A DNA stretch of 41,315 nucleotides from Marmoricola sp. (GCF_025965215.1 NZ_JAOPXI010000016.1:1-41315), one strand, 5' to 3'; shown: positions 25,595-34,831, numbered from the stretch's first letter. Made by a program: numbers and translations. Notes: generated by a model from the sequence alone, not told the origin.

Positions 25595-27217
25595 TCAGCG
25601 ACCCAGGATGATCGCGGCCGCCTTCTCGCCGATCATGATCGCGGGAGCGTTGGTGTTGCCGCCGGTGATCGACGGCATGATCGAGGCATCGGCGACCCGC
25701 AGACCCTCGACACCGCGGACCTTGAGGTCCGGAGTGACGACCGACAGCTCGTCGACGCCCATCCGGCAGGTGCCGACACCGTGGTAGACCGACGTGGCGC
25801 GGTTGAGGATCGCCGTCCGCAGCTCGGTGCCCTTCAGATCGATGCCCGGGTGGATCTCTTCCTTGACCGCGCCCCCGAACGCCTTGTTGGCCATGATCTC
25901 CCGGACCATCTCCGAGCCCTCGCCGAGAAGCTCGAGGTCGGCGTTGTCGGCGAGGTAGTTGAAGTCGATCAGCGGGGTCGCGTTCGGATCGGCCGACGCC
26001 AGTCGCAGGGTGCCGCGGCTCTTCGGGTAGATCAAGGTCGCCAGGATCGTCATCGACGTACGCGGATCGACGTCGTGCATGATCGGCTCGTCCTGGTTGG
26101 GTGAGACGTAGGACCACGGGAGCATGTGCAGCTGCAGGTCCGGGACATCGTTCTGCGCCTGCGAGGTCTTGATGAACCCGCACGCCTCGAAGACCGAGTT
26201 CGCCAGGAACGTCGTGCCCGGGCGGAGGATCTCCTTGACGATGCCCTTGCCGAAGAAGGCCGGGGTGCCCTTCATCTTCGTCGACGTGGTGTGGAAGGTC
26301 AGGGCGTGGAACATGTGGTCGTGCAGGTTGTCACCGACCGGCAGGTCGGAGACGACAGAGATGCCGTGGTCACGCAGGTGCTGCGCGTGGCCGACGCCGG
26401 AGAGCATCAGCAGCTGCGCGGACCCGACGAAGCCGGCGGACAGGATGACCTCCTTGCCGGCGCGGATCGTGCGCCGGGCGCCGTTCTTGTCGGTCACCTC
26501 GACGCCGCTCGCCCGGCCGTTCTCGATGTTGACCCGGGTCACCATGACCTCGCTCTGCAGCTCGAGCGTCTCGGGCGCGAGGTTGTGCACGTAGCCGCGC
26601 GACGCGCTGTAGCGCAGGCCGTCGGCCGCGTTCTGCTGCATCCGCGAGATGCCGGTCTGGGACTCGGCGTTGTAGTCGTCGATGATGTCCACGCCGAGGG
26701 CGTCGGCGGTGGCCTCAAGGAACTGGTGGGTCCCCTCCTGCGGCGACTTCGCCCGGGTCACCCGGATCGGACCGCCGACACCGCGGTAGGCGTTCTCGCC
26801 GTCCTCGAAGTCCTCCATCCGCTTGTACGCCTCGTTGACCGAGTCGGCGTCCCAGCCCTCGTTGCCCTCGGCCGCCCAGGAGTCGAAGTTCGCCCGGTTG
26901 CCGCGGACGTAGACCATGCCGTTGATCGAGCTGGACCCGCCGACGACCTTGCCCCGCGGGACCGGCATCTTGCGATCGAGGATGTGCTTCTGCGGAGTGG
27001 AGTAGAAGCCCCAGTCGACGGTCTTCTTGATCTGCGGGACCGAGTGCATCGGGCCGATCATGCCCGGCTTCTTGACCAGGAACTTCTCGTCGCTCTTGCC
27101 GGCCTCGAGCAGGATCACGCTGTGTCCTGCCTGGGCGAGCCGACCAGCGAGCGCGCTGCCGGAACTGCCCGATCCGACGACGACGTAGTCCGCTTCGCTG
27201 GAGCGCTTCTTGGCCAT
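25595..27217 (-). CDS. GMC-family FAD oxidoreductase (choline dehydrogenase-like)
   Basis: A 540-residue flavoprotein. The N-terminal Rossmann loop is YVVVGSGSSGSALAGRL, the GMC signature 1 is PRGKVVGGSSSINGMVYVRG, and the second signature lies near GKEVILSAGFVGSAQLLMLSG. The catalytic pair is in SVYHGVGTCRMG (His) and GGNTNAPA (Asn). GMC enzymes oxidise alcohols (choline, long-chain alcohols, sterols); the substrate here is not known. No betaine genes are nearby, so choline is not supported. Start at ATG 27217 with GAGGGA upstream. A KstR-like operator 49 bp upstream hints at control by a TetR-type regulator of lipid or sterol catabolism. Confidence 0.9.
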   Translation of the reverse strand: MAKKRSSEADYVVVGSGSSGSALAGRLAQAGHSVILLEAGKSDEKFLVKKPGMIGPMHSVPQIKKTVDWGFYSTPQKHILDRKMPVPRGKVVGGSSSINGMVYVRGNRANFDSWAAEGNEGWDADSVNEAYKRMEDFEDGENAYRGVGGPIRVTRAKSPQEGTHQFLEATADALGVDIIDDYNAESQTGISRMQQNAADGLRYSASRGYVHNLAPETLELQSEVMVTRVNIENGRASGVEVTDKNGARRTIRAGKEVILSAGFVGSAQLLMLSGVGHAQHLRDHGISVVSDLPVGDNLHDHMFHALTFHTTSTKMKGTPAFFGKGIVKEILRPGTTFLANSVFEACGFIKTSQAQNDVPDLQLHMLPWSYVSPNQDEPIMHDVDPRTSMTILATLIYPKSRGTLRLASADPNATPLIDFNYLADNADLELLGEGSEMVREIMANKAFGGAVKEEIHPGIDLKGTELRTAILNRATSVYHGVGTCRMGVDELSVVTPDLKVRGVEGLRVADASIMPSITGGNTNAPAIMIGEKAAAIILGR

Positions 27218-27265
27218 GGTTCCCTCATTCGTCCTGGTGAGCCGGACCACACCGGCGCGAGCAAA

Positions 27266-27279
27266 TGTAACAAGTTCTA
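27266..27279 (-). promoter_or_regulatory. KstR-like TetR operator upstream of the GMC gene
   Basis: TGTAACAAGTTCTA (read on the other strand as TAGAACTTGTTACA) fits TNNAACNNGTTNNA, the motif reported for the mycobacterial sterol-catabolism repressor KstR. It lies in the AT-rich divergent region, where the GMC promoter should be. Confidence 0.5.
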
Positions 27280-27340
27280 GTTTCTCAGCATAGGCCCGGG
27301 GCGCCGCCGTAGGTCCCGGATCGGTGGCACGATCAAAACC

Positions 27341-28207
27341 GTGCAGATCCTCTCGATCCAGTCGGCGGTCGCCTACGGACATGTCGGCAACAGCGCGGCG
27401 GTCTTCCCGCTGCAGCGGCTCGGCCACGAGGTGATGGCCGTCAACACGGTGCTGTTCTCCAACCACACCGGGTACGGCGCGTGGCGTGGTCCCGTCCTTC
27501 CCGGAGCCGACGTCGGCGACGTCATCCTCGGAATCGAGGAGCGCGGCGCGCTGGCCGGCGTCGACCTCGTGCTGTCGGGCTACCAGGGCAGCCCGCAGAT
27601 CGCGACCGTCATCCTCGACGCCGTGAGAAGGGTGAAGGCGGCCAACCCGCGTGCCGTCTACGCCTGCGACCCGGTGATGGGGAACGCACGAAGCGGCTGC
27701 TTCGTCGATGCCGCCATCCCGGTCCTGCTCCGCGAGAAGGTCGTGCCGGCGGCAGACCTGATCACCCCGAACCAGTTCGAGCTGGGCTACCTGACCGGGC
27801 AGCTCGACACCGGCACGAAGCCATCGGTTGCTGGTGTCCTCGAGGCCGTCGAAGCAGCACGCGCGCTCGGCCCGCGCACCGTGCTGGTCACCAGCGTCGA
27901 CGCGGAAGGCCAGGCCGCCGATACGATCTCGATGCTGGCCGTCACCGACGGCGGTGCCTGGCAGGTGACGACTCCCCGACTGCCGCTCAAGGCCAACGGC
28001 TCGGGCGACGTCACCGCAGCGCTCTTCTCCGCCCACCTTGCGACCTCGGGCGATGCTGCTGACGCACTGCGGCGCACAGCGTCCAGTGTGTTCGACCTCC
28101 TCGCGGCCACCCTGGAGGCGAAGTCCCGCGAGCTGCGGCTGGTGCAGAGCCAAGAGGCGTACGCGAACCCGCGCCTGCAATTCGAGGTCGAGCGGCTCGG
28201 CCCTTAG
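27341..28207 (+). CDS. pdxY: Pyridoxal kinase, PdxY type
   Basis: A 288-residue ribokinase-fold kinase that phosphorylates pyridoxal (salvage) to pyridoxal 5'-phosphate. Motifs: ILSIQSAVAYGHVGNSAA (substrate region), VLFSNHTGYGAWRG, YACDPVMGN, DLITPNQFELGYLTG and the anion hole/catalytic Asp in LKANGSGDVTAALF. Length and the QS-x-V-x-YGHVGNSAA start indicate PdxY rather than PdxK/ThiD. GTG start at 27341; no clear Shine-Dalgarno. It is divergent from the GMC gene, and its stop overlaps the convergent ImmA-like stop. Confidence 0.93.
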   Translation: MQILSIQSAVAYGHVGNSAAVFPLQRLGHEVMAVNTVLFSNHTGYGAWRGPVLPGADVGDVILGIEERGALAGVDLVLSGYQGSPQIATVILDAVRRVKAANPRAVYACDPVMGNARSGCFVDAAIPVLLREKVVPAADLITPNQFELGYLTGQLDTGTKPSVAGVLEAVEAARALGPRTVLVTSVDAEGQAADTISMLAVTDGGAWQVTTPRLPLKANGSGDVTAALFSAHLATSGDAADALRRTASSVFDLLAATLEAKSRELRLVQSQEAYANPRLQFEVERLGP

Positions 28208-28668
28208 GTCGACGGCGCGCCCGCGCGGACACCCCGCCCGAGGCGTCGACGCTCAGCTCGGGTCAGGTTAGCTTCGCGAACGCGCAGCATCGGCAGGTCG
28301 ACTCCGAGCTCGCTGGCGATCGCGGCCGGAACGCGCGCGCTGACCAGGGCAGCGGCGAAGGCGTCCAGGGGAATCAGTCGTTCCGCGGCGAGCCGATCGG
28401 CCTCGGCCTCCTCGCGGTTCTCGAAGAACCCGGCCGTCGTACGGGCATGGCCCAGGTCAAGATGCGCGACAGCGTGGGCGAGCGAGCTCCGCTGCGCAGC
28501 AGGGCTCTGATCGACCTCGATCAGGATCACCCGCCGTGCGCGGCACATCACCTCCGGAATGACGCCGCCGAGGTGGGCGGTCGTGACGATCCACTCGGGG
28601 TACCGGAGGGCAGCGTCGGCGCCCGGGTCGTACGTCAGGCCTCGCGCGCCGCCCGATCGATCTGCCAT
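28204..28668 (-). CDS. ImmA/IrrE-like metallopeptidase-fold protein
   Basis: A ~154-residue protein of the ImmA/IrrE layout: VILIEVDQSPAAQRSSLAHA leads into the zinc helix AHAVAHLDLGH, followed by the third-ligand helix EEAEADRLAAERLIP. The motif is HAVAH rather than HExxH, so the catalytic Glu is replaced by Ala and peptidase activity is doubtful. Family members cleave or bind partner HTH repressors after stress. Here the ATG at 28668 lies inside the 3' end of the HTH gene (34-nt overlap), giving tight translational coupling. The stop codon overlaps that of pdxY tail to tail. Confidence 0.75.
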   Translation of the reverse strand: MADRSGGARGLTYDPGADAALRYPEWIVTTAHLGGVIPEVMCRARRVILIEVDQSPAAQRSSLAHAVAHLDLGHARTTAGFFENREEAEADRLAAERLIPLDAFAAALVSARVPAAIASELGVDLPMLRVREANLTRAERRRLGRGVRAGAPST

Positions 28669-29036
28669 TCGATGTACTCCCGAGTGCCGTCCTTGACGCG
28701 CTCCCACTGCTGGTCGCTCAGGCCGTCAGGTCGCCGGAACCGAAGGGCGTCGTCATTCAGGTCACGATCCTGGCGGCGACCACCGACAGGATCTGCTGCC
28801 TCGGGTGCCGGGCCTCCAGCCGCGATGGAGCGCAGCGTCCCGGCAGGCCAGTCGAGAGCCCGCTCGATCTTGCCCTGGGTGCCGATCTTCGGCCAGCGCT
28901 TGCCGTTGAGGAAGTCGCCGATCGTTCCCGGGTCAGCCCTGGTCGCGGCGACGAGTTGGGTGTTGTTCCACTCGAGATAGGCCATCCGCGCGGCAACGGC
29001 GTGCGCTGCTCGCTGCTGGTTGTTGGTCTGGGCCAT
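28635..29036 (-). CDS. Helix-turn-helix protein paired with the ImmA-like gene
   Basis: A 133-residue protein. Residues ~10-65 form a Xre-like helix-turn-helix (AHAVAARMAYLEWNNTQLVA, then ADPGTIGDFLNGKRWPKIG, then TQGKIERALDWPAGTLRSIA). A short linker and an acidic C-terminal helix (SDQQWERVKDGTREYIEWQI) complete it. It has the arrangement of actinobacterial HTH-ImmA pairs found in prophage-like and stress modules. The start at ATG 29036 has GGAG five bases upstream. Its promoter region carries two GGAACTT repeats and may be autoregulated. No integrase, toxin or phage gene is next to it. Confidence 0.75.
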   Translation of the reverse strand: MAQTNNQQRAAHAVAARMAYLEWNNTQLVAATRADPGTIGDFLNGKRWPKIGTQGKIERALDWPAGTLRSIAAGGPAPEAADPVGGRRQDRDLNDDALRFRRPDGLSDQQWERVKDGTREYIEWQIDRAAREA

Positions 29037-29110
29037 CCGAACTCCGAGTGCCTGCCGGGGACATGCTGGAAACCCGAGGGAACATCACGAGTCGCGGCGT
29101 TGTACACCGA

Positions 29111-29129
29111 GGAACTTAGAAGGGAACTT
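29111..29129. repeat. GGAACTT direct repeats, candidate HTH operator
   Basis: Two exact GGAACTT copies spaced by 12 bp lie about 80 bp before the HTH gene. A related GGGAACAT occurs near 29078. A repressor binding on one face of the helix is plausible. Confidence 0.35.
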
Positions 29130-29438
29130 GGCCCTATTTGTCACTGATTCGGCTTAGGAAAATTCGCTGTGGGGAGGAGTTTTCCACAGTTTCGGGCAGG
29201 TCTTCCTTGACAACTTCCCTCAAGGCAGGACGGCAGATGCCCCACCACGTCGGAAAATAATCGAAAACGGACACCGAAATTTGTGGAATCGACGTCCCGC
29301 GTCAGCCGTCAGATCGGGAACGAACGACCTCGTGGTCAGGACGAGGGTCGTGGGACGGCAGCTGAGCGCTGCCTCTGCCGTGACGTCGACCGCGGACCTC
29401 GACCTACGACACGAGGCCGGCGAACCCATCCAGGGTGT

Positions 29439-29467
29439 TTGGTTAAAGACCATAACTCCAATAGACT
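29439..29467 (+). promoter_or_regulatory. Promoter of the FAD-TPR fusion gene
   Basis: TTGGTT (29439-29444) and TAGACT (29462-29467) are separated by 17 bp, a housekeeping-type promoter. The transcript would have a ~45-nt leader with a GATCGC/GCGATC hairpin and a strong GGGAGGAG ribosome site before the ATG at 29520. Confidence 0.6.
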
Positions 29468-29519
29468 TAGGTGCTAATGAAGGATCGCCCGTGTGCGATC
29501 ACCGAGAGGGAGGAGCTCC

Positions 29520-32345
29520 ATGGTCTGGCCCCAGGGTGCTCGTCCGTCGGTCGTGATCGTCGGCGGCGGAGCCGCCGGAACGCTCACCGCCATCCATCTG
29601 CTGCGGCTTGCACGTCGTCGCGAGACGAGTCTCGATATCACCGTCCTCGAACCGGCCGACCGATGTGCGCGCGGGGTTGCCTTCGGCACGCCGCACGACG
29701 AGCATCTGCTCAACGTCCCCGCCCTCGGCATGAGCGCCATCCCCGAGGACCCGGGCCATTTCGTCTCGTGGCGCGAGCGGAACTTCGCCGGCGATGCCGG
29801 CAACCCTGCTGCCTTCGTTCCCCGGCGGCAGTTCGCCCTGTACCTCGAAGACCTCCTCGCCGCCGCGATCGCCGATGCGGCCGGCCAGAGTTCCTTCCAG
29901 CACCGCCGTACCGGCGCCGTCGGCGTACGCCGGACCGCAGCAGGTGTGGCCGTCACGACCGATGACGGTCACGAGATTGCCGCCGGCGCCCTGGTCGTCG
30001 CCACCGGCCTGCCTGGATCCGGCGCGGACTGGGCGCCCGAGAGTCTGCGGGGCTCGCCGTTCTTCGTCAGCGACCCGTGGGCAGCAGGGGCCCTCGACGT
30101 CATCCGCCGGGACCGGACCGGTCCGGCCGACGTCCTGGTGGTCGGGACCGGCCTGACCTCCGTGGACGTGATCCTGAGCCTGTCGGGTCCCCGCAGCCGC
30201 CCCGACCGACGCCTGATTGCGATTTCGCGAGGCGGCAGGTTCCCCGAGGCCCATCTGGCAGAACCCAAGCTCGCCGCGATCCCGGACGTCACCGACTGGG
30301 TCGGCGGACTGGAGGGGATCAGGTCCGAGATCGCGCGCCACATCGCCGGCGTCACCGCGGCGACCGGCGACTGGCGCCCGGCGATCGACGGTCTGCGGTT
30401 CCGGCTCCCCAACCTCTGGAGACGCCTCGACGAGGACGAGCGTGAACGGTTCCTGAGCGAGGACGCCAGCACTTGGAACCGCTACCGGCACCGGATGGCG
30501 CCGACGAGTGCCGTCGTCCTGCGGGAGCTGCGTGGATCCGGGCGCCTCGAGGTCCGCGCGGCCGAGGTCCTGACCGCCGAGCCGCTGACCGGAGGCGGAC
30601 TGCGAGTCGGGCTCGGCGACGGTTCGCACCAGGACTTCGCGTGGGTCGTCAACGGCACCGGCCCGCAGACTGACGTGCGGAAGCTGGGCAACCCGTTCCT
30701 CGACGCACTCCTGCGTCCCCGGACGTCGGGGGCTCTGGCCACCGTCGAGACCGCCGGCCTGGGCTTCTGTACCCAACACGGCCGTCTGGTCGACAGCACG
30801 GGGACCGCTGAGGCGCCGATCTGGACGATCGGCGCGCTACGTCGCGGCGAGCTGTGGGAATCGACCGCCGTCCCCGAGATCCGGATCCAGGCGGCCGGGC
30901 TCGCGACCGCCGTCCTCGATGAGCTCGCACCGTTGCCGCGTCGGCTCGAGGACGGACGACTGGTCAGTGGCCACCACCCGGTGGCCCGGCCGCGCGACCC
31001 CCTCGGCCTGCCGCTGTCCACGACGGCCGAGGCTGCCGCCTCCTTCAACGCCGGTCTGGAGCGCGTACTCCGCCTCCAGTCCGGTGGCGAGGACCTGATC
31101 CGGGAAGCCACCGAGCTCGACCCGAGCTTCGCGCTCGCTCATGCCTCACTCGCGCTGCTCGGCCACGAAGCCGGCGCTCACTGCGACACGGCGGATTCGT
31201 TGGCGGCCGCGCGTGAGGCGATCGGCCGCCGCGGCGACACCCGCGAGGCCAGCTTCGTCAGCGTGGTCGACGCCCGGATCAACGGCCGTGGCCCGGGCGG
31301 CGCCAGGGCCTTGATGGCCCACATCGCGAACCATCCGCGCGACGTGCTCGCGGTTTCGGCTGCCGTTCCGACGATCGCCTTCTCGGGCGTCACCGACGTC
31401 CAGCGCGAGGCGTGGGACCTGGTCGAGGGTCTGGCACCGTCGTACGGCGATCACTGGTGGTACATCTCGCTTCTTGCCTTCGTGCGTCAGGACCAGGGTC
31501 GCTTCGACGAGGCGGGCCTGCTCGCAGAGAGTGCACTGTCCTGTGAGCCGTCCTCCGGCCATGCCGTCCATGCGCAGACCCATGTGCTCTACGAGACCGG
31601 ACAGCACGACGTGGGGCGGGTCTGGCTGGACCACTGGGTCGCCGAGAGCGGTCGGTCGGCCAGCCACCGCGCACACTTCTCGTGGCATGCCGCCCTCCAC
31701 GAGCTCGCCCTCGGCGACACGGAAGCCGTACGGCAGCGCTACTACGCCCAGCTCGCGCCGCCGGCAGTGACCGGGGTGCGGAGCCTCGTGGATGCGGCAT
31801 CGCTGCTGTGGCGCTGGCGGGTGGCTGTGTCCGACTGGGACAGCGCCTCCGACCAGATCCCTGACGCATTCGTCGACGAGGCCGCGCCGCCTCCCATCGA
31901 GACCGTCCTCGCTGCCGTCGAGCAGCCGATGCTGCTGACGCCGCAGACCCCGTTCATCGCGCTGCATGCGGCCCTCGCGCTGGGCGCGAGCGGGGATCTC
32001 ACCAGGCTGGCGACGCTGAAGGCTCATTGCACCGCCGCCGACGACCCGAAGCCCCGATCGTTGCTCGTCCCGATCTGCGACGCGTTCACCGCAGTCATCG
32101 AAGGACGGTGGGAACAAGGTGCGTGCCTGCTCCGCGAGTCGCTGCCGACCTTGGTCGGAGTCGGCGGCTCGGCAGCGCAGCGCGAGGTCATCGAGGAGAC
32201 GCTGCTGCTCTGTCTGGTCCGGTCCGGGCGCGCCGACGAAGCAGCGGCGATCCTGAGCCGCCGACTCGAGCGTCGCCCCTCACCGCTGGACGCGCGACGG
32301 CACGCCGTGCTGTCGGCGGACCAGGCCGGCGCGCGGCTCGTCTGA
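29520..32345 (+). CDS. FAD/NAD(P)-binding oxidoreductase fused to a TTC38-like TPR domain
   Basis: A 941-residue two-part protein. Residues ~1-480 are an FAD-NAD(P)-binding domain: VVIVGGGAAGTLTAIHLL, the family hallmark RGVAFGTPHDEHLLNVPALG, a second dinucleotide loop DVLVVGTGLTSVDVIL near 205-220, and a late WVVNGTGPQTD. After a linker (HHPVARPRDPLGLPLSTTAE), residues ~495-941 read like tetratricopeptide repeat protein 38: IREATELDPSFALAHASLAL, LAPSYGDHWWYISLLAFV, VHAQTHVLYETG and HFSWHAALHELALGD. There is no stop, frameshift or internal ribosome site at the junction. The two parts usually occur as separate proteins. No signal peptide; substrate unknown. Start at ATG 29520 with GGGAGGAG upstream. 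Confidence 0.82.
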   Translation: MVWPQGARPSVVIVGGGAAGTLTAIHLLRLARRRETSLDITVLEPADRCARGVAFGTPHDEHLLNVPALGMSAIPEDPGHFVSWRERNFAGDAGNPAAFVPRRQFALYLEDLLAAAIADAAGQSSFQHRRTGAVGVRRTAAGVAVTTDDGHEIAAGALVVATGLPGSGADWAPESLRGSPFFVSDPWAAGALDVIRRDRTGPADVLVVGTGLTSVDVILSLSGPRSRPDRRLIAISRGGRFPEAHLAEPKLAAIPDVTDWVGGLEGIRSEIARHIAGVTAATGDWRPAIDGLRFRLPNLWRRLDEDERERFLSEDASTWNRYRHRMAPTSAVVLRELRGSGRLEVRAAEVLTAEPLTGGGLRVGLGDGSHQDFAWVVNGTGPQTDVRKLGNPFLDALLRPRTSGALATVETAGLGFCTQHGRLVDSTGTAEAPIWTIGALRRGELWESTAVPEIRIQAAGLATAVLDELAPLPRRLEDGRLVSGHHPVARPRDPLGLPLSTTAEAAASFNAGLERVLRLQSGGEDLIREATELDPSFALAHASLALLGHEAGAHCDTADSLAAAREAIGRRGDTREASFVSVVDARINGRGPGGARALMAHIANHPRDVLAVSAAVPTIAFSGVTDVQREAWDLVEGLAPSYGDHWWYISLLAFVRQDQGRFDEAGLLAESALSCEPSSGHAVHAQTHVLYETGQHDVGRVWLDHWVAESGRSASHRAHFSWHAALHELALGDTEAVRQRYYAQLAPPAVTGVRSLVDAASLLWRWRVAVSDWDSASDQIPDAFVDEAAPPPIETVLAAVEQPMLLTPQTPFIALHAALALGASGDLTRLATLKAHCTAADDPKPRSLLVPICDAFTAVIEGRWEQGACLLRESLPTLVGVGGSAAQREVIEETLLLCLVRSGRADEAAAILSRRLERRPSPLDARRHAVLSADQAGARLV

Positions 32346-32390
32346 TCGCCGTACCGCGAGTGAGGTGAGGTGCGGGCGAGAAGAGCACCA

Positions 32391-32406
32391 CGCTGCTCGA
32401 GCAGCG
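32391..32406. other. 16-bp palindrome upstream of treY
   Basis: CGCTGCTCGAGCAGCG is a perfect palindrome in the 149-nt gap before treY. It may be part of a weak terminator for the FAD-TPR gene or an operator for the treYZ-glgX operon. No U-tract follows and no convincing treY promoter was seen. Confidence 0.35.
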
Positions 32407-32494
32407 GCCCGGCGACCTCCGGGCGTCCGCTGACGAGGTGCCGTTTCAGTGCGCCCGGACCGGGTACGCAACGGCAGTCCCACGAGAGGCCCCG

Positions 32495-34831
32495 ATGCGA
32501 CGTACTCCCAGTAGCACCTACCGCGTGCAACTGTCCTCCGACTTCACCTTCGACGACGCGCGCAGGCTGCTGCCCTACTACCGTGACCTCGGAGTCGGCT
32601 GGATCTACCTGTCCCCGGTGCTGCAGTCGGTCCCCGGTAGCACGCACGGGTACGACGTCGTCGATCCGACACGGATCGATGACGACCGGGGCGGTGAGGC
32701 GTCGTTCGATGAACTGTGCCGAGACGCCCACCGGCATGGGCTCGGGGTGCTGGTCGATCTGGTGCCGAACCATGTCGGCGTGGCCCGTCCGGAGCTGAAC
32801 CTGTGGTGGTGGCGGTTGCTCGAGCACGGCCAGGACTCCCCCTACGCTGCGTTCTTCGATGTCGATTGGGCAGCCGGCGACGGCAAGGTCCTGATTCCCG
32901 TGCTCGGCGACGAGGATGTGTCCGAGGACGGCACCATCCGGCACCTCCGCGTCGAGAACGGCGAACTGCGCTACCACGACCACCATCTCCCGCTTGCCGT
33001 CGGCACCGCTCAGTCCGACGACGATCCCGGTGTGGTGCTTGCCCGGCAGCACTACGCGCTTCGGCCGTGGCGCGAGGAGAGTACCCGGCTCAACTACCGG
33101 CGCTTCTTCGGCGTCAGCTCCCTGGCAGCGGTCCGCGTCGAGGATCTCGACGTCTTCGAGGCAGCGCACACCCAGGTACGTCGCTGGTTCGCTTCCGGAC
33201 TGGTCGACGGGCTCCGGATCGACCACCCCGATGGCCTGCGCCACCCCCGCGGCTACCTGGTCATGCTCGCCGATGTCCTCGGCGGCGGGTACCTGGTCAT
33301 CGAGAAGATCCTGGAGTCCGGCGAGGACCTTCCTCACGACTGGCCGGTGCACGGCACCACGGGATACGAAGCGCTGGGTTTGATCGACCGGGTCCTGGTC
33401 GATCCGGTCGGCGCCGAGGAGTTGGCCGCCCTGGACCAGAAGCTGCGGGGCGAACCGGGCGAGTGGGCCGACCTGCTCCATCACGCGAAGCTCGAGGTGG
33501 CGCGGTCGGTCCTCGCCCCCGAAGTTCGCCGCCTGAGCCGCGAGCTTGCTCTGGACCTCACCGACGTTGTCGACGACAGCCTGGTCAGTGCGCTCGAGGA
33601 GTTGCTGGCCTGCTTCCCGGTCTATCGGTCCTACCTCCCGGAGGGGTTGCAGCGGCTCGACGACGCGGTGAGCGAGGCGACCCGCCGCCGACCGGAGCTC
33701 ACCGATGTCATTGCCCAGGTGCGGGTGCTGCTTTCCGTGCCGACGCATCCCGCTGCGCTGCGATTCCAGCAGACAAGTGGAATGGTGATGGCCAAGGGCG
33801 GCGAGGACCGTGCGTTCTACCGGTGGAGCCCGCTCACCTCCCTGGACGAAGTCGGCGGCGACCCGGCGACCCTCTCGATCGACGTCGAGGACTTCCACCG
33901 TGCGATGGGCGAGCGCCTTGCGCGCAGTCCGGACGCGATGACCACCACCTCGACCCACGACACCAAGCGTGGCGAGGACGTCCGGGCACGCATCAACGTC
34001 CTCGCCGAGTTGCCGGAGTGGTGGGCGGAGACGCTGGACGCCCTGCTGCAAGCGGTCCCGATGCCCGATGCCGGTCTCGGCAATCTGTTGTGGCAAGCCG
34101 TCATCGGTTGTTGGCCCGCAACGGCGGACCGTTTGATCGGGTATGCCGAGAAGGCGATGCGCGAAGCGAGCCAGGGCACGACGTGGACCGTTCCCGACGA
34201 GCGGTTCGAGGAGGCCGTGCACCGAGCCGTGCAGGCTGCTTTCACGGATGAGGGGGTGCAGCGGTTGGTCGCGTCCGCGGCGGAAGCCGTCGCAACGCTC
34301 GGCTGGAGCAACGCGCTGTCCGCCAAGCTGGTCGCCCTGACCATGCCGGGGGTTCCTGACCTCTACCAGGGCAGCGAGCTGTGGGAGCAGAGCCTGGTCG
34401 ATCCCGACAACCGTCGGCCGGTCGACTTCGGGCACCGCTGTCGCATGCTGCGCGCCCTGGAGACCACCGGCTCGCAGCTCCCGGTCCGACCGACCGGCCT
34501 GGGCGACGACGGCTCGGCGAAGCTGCGCGTGGTCTCCACCGTGCTGCGGCTGCGCCGAGATCGCCCGGAGCTCTTCACCGGCTACCAGCCGGTCCGCGCC
34601 GAAGGTCCCGCCGCCGAGCACGTGCTCGCATTCGACCGGGGCGGGTTGATCACGGTGGTCACGCGGCTGCCGGCAGGGCTCGAGCGACGCGGCGGCTGGG
34701 GCGATACCCGTTTGCTTCTCCCGTCCGGAGGTTTCTCCTTCCGCGACGCCCTCAGCGGCCGACGGGCCGACCCGTACCTGACGTCGCTGCTCGGATGCCT
34801 TCCGGTCGCAGTACTCGTGAAGGAGCCCTGA
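32495..34831 (+). CDS. treY: Maltooligosyltrehalose synthase (GH13)
   Basis: A 778-residue intramolecular transglucosylase that converts the reducing-end maltose unit of maltodextrins into a trehalosyl unit. Family features: [47 protein letters not shown], nucleophile in [13 protein letters not shown] (near residue 240), acid in VIEKIL (~269), and [16 protein letters not shown] (~488). [12 protein letters not shown] is TreY-specific. GAGAGG five bases before the ATG at 32495 fixes the start over an upstream in-frame GTG. The stop overlaps treZ as TGATG, so the products are made together. Confidence 0.96.
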   Translation: MRRTPSSTYRVQLSSDFTFDDARRLLPYYRDLGVGWIYLSPVLQSVPGSTHGYDVVDPTRIDDDRGGEASFDELCRDAHRHGLGVLVDLVPNHVGVARPELNLWWWRLLEHGQDSPYAAFFDVDWAAGDGKVLIPVLGDEDVSEDGTIRHLRVENGELRYHDHHLPLAVGTAQSDDDPGVVLARQHYALRPWREESTRLNYRRFFGVSSLAAVRVEDLDVFEAAHTQVRRWFASGLVDGLRIDHPDGLRHPRGYLVMLADVLGGGYLVIEKILESGEDLPHDWPVHGTTGYEALGLIDRVLVDPVGAEELAALDQKLRGEPGEWADLLHHAKLEVARSVLAPEVRRLSRELALDLTDVVDDSLVSALEELLACFPVYRSYLPEGLQRLDDAVSEATRRRPELTDVIAQVRVLLSVPTHPAALRFQQTSGMVMAKGGEDRAFYRWSPLTSLDEVGGDPATLSIDVEDFHRAMGERLARSPDAMTTTSTHDTKRGEDVRARINVLAELPEWWAETLDALLQAVPMPDAGLGNLLWQAVIGCWPATADRLIGYAEKAMREASQGTTWTVPDERFEEAVHRAVQAAFTDEGVQRLVASAAEAVATLGWSNALSAKLVALTMPGVPDLYQGSELWEQSLVDPDNRRPVDFGHRCRMLRALETTGSQLPVRPTGLGDDGSAKLRVVSTVLRLRRDRPELFTGYQPVRAEGPAAEHVLAFDRGGLITVVTRLPAGLERRGGWGDTRLLLPSGGFSFRDALSGRRADPYLTSLLGCLPVAVLVKEP

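Larger units (their letters stand above)
29037..29519. other. AT-richer intergenic region upstream of the HTH and FAD-TPR genes
   Basis: This 480-bp gap separates divergent genes. It holds two GGAACTT direct repeats (29111-29117 and 29123-29129, 12-bp period), an inverted repeat CTGTGG/CCACAG at 29167-29172/29184-29189, the promoter at 29439-29467, and a GATCGC/GCGATC hairpin near 29484-29501. A 77-codon minus-strand frame (29220-29453) shows no family features and I do not call it a gene. Confidence 0.5.

Noticed and set aside
25595..27217. Choline dehydrogenase betA
   Set aside because: Only general GMC motifs are visible, no betB/betT neighbours, and the operator resembles a sterol/lipid regulon site.
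29220..29453. 77-codon minus-strand frame in the HTH/FAD-TPR intergenic region
   Set aside because: No family signature and no Shine-Dalgarno; overlaps promoter-like sequence. It cannot be supported as a gene.
32024..34621. 865-codon minus-strand open frame opposite treY
   Set aside because: It is antisense to a clear GH13 enzyme, has low-complexity Arg/Gly/Asp-rich sequence and no recognisable motif; long antisense frames are expected at this GC content.
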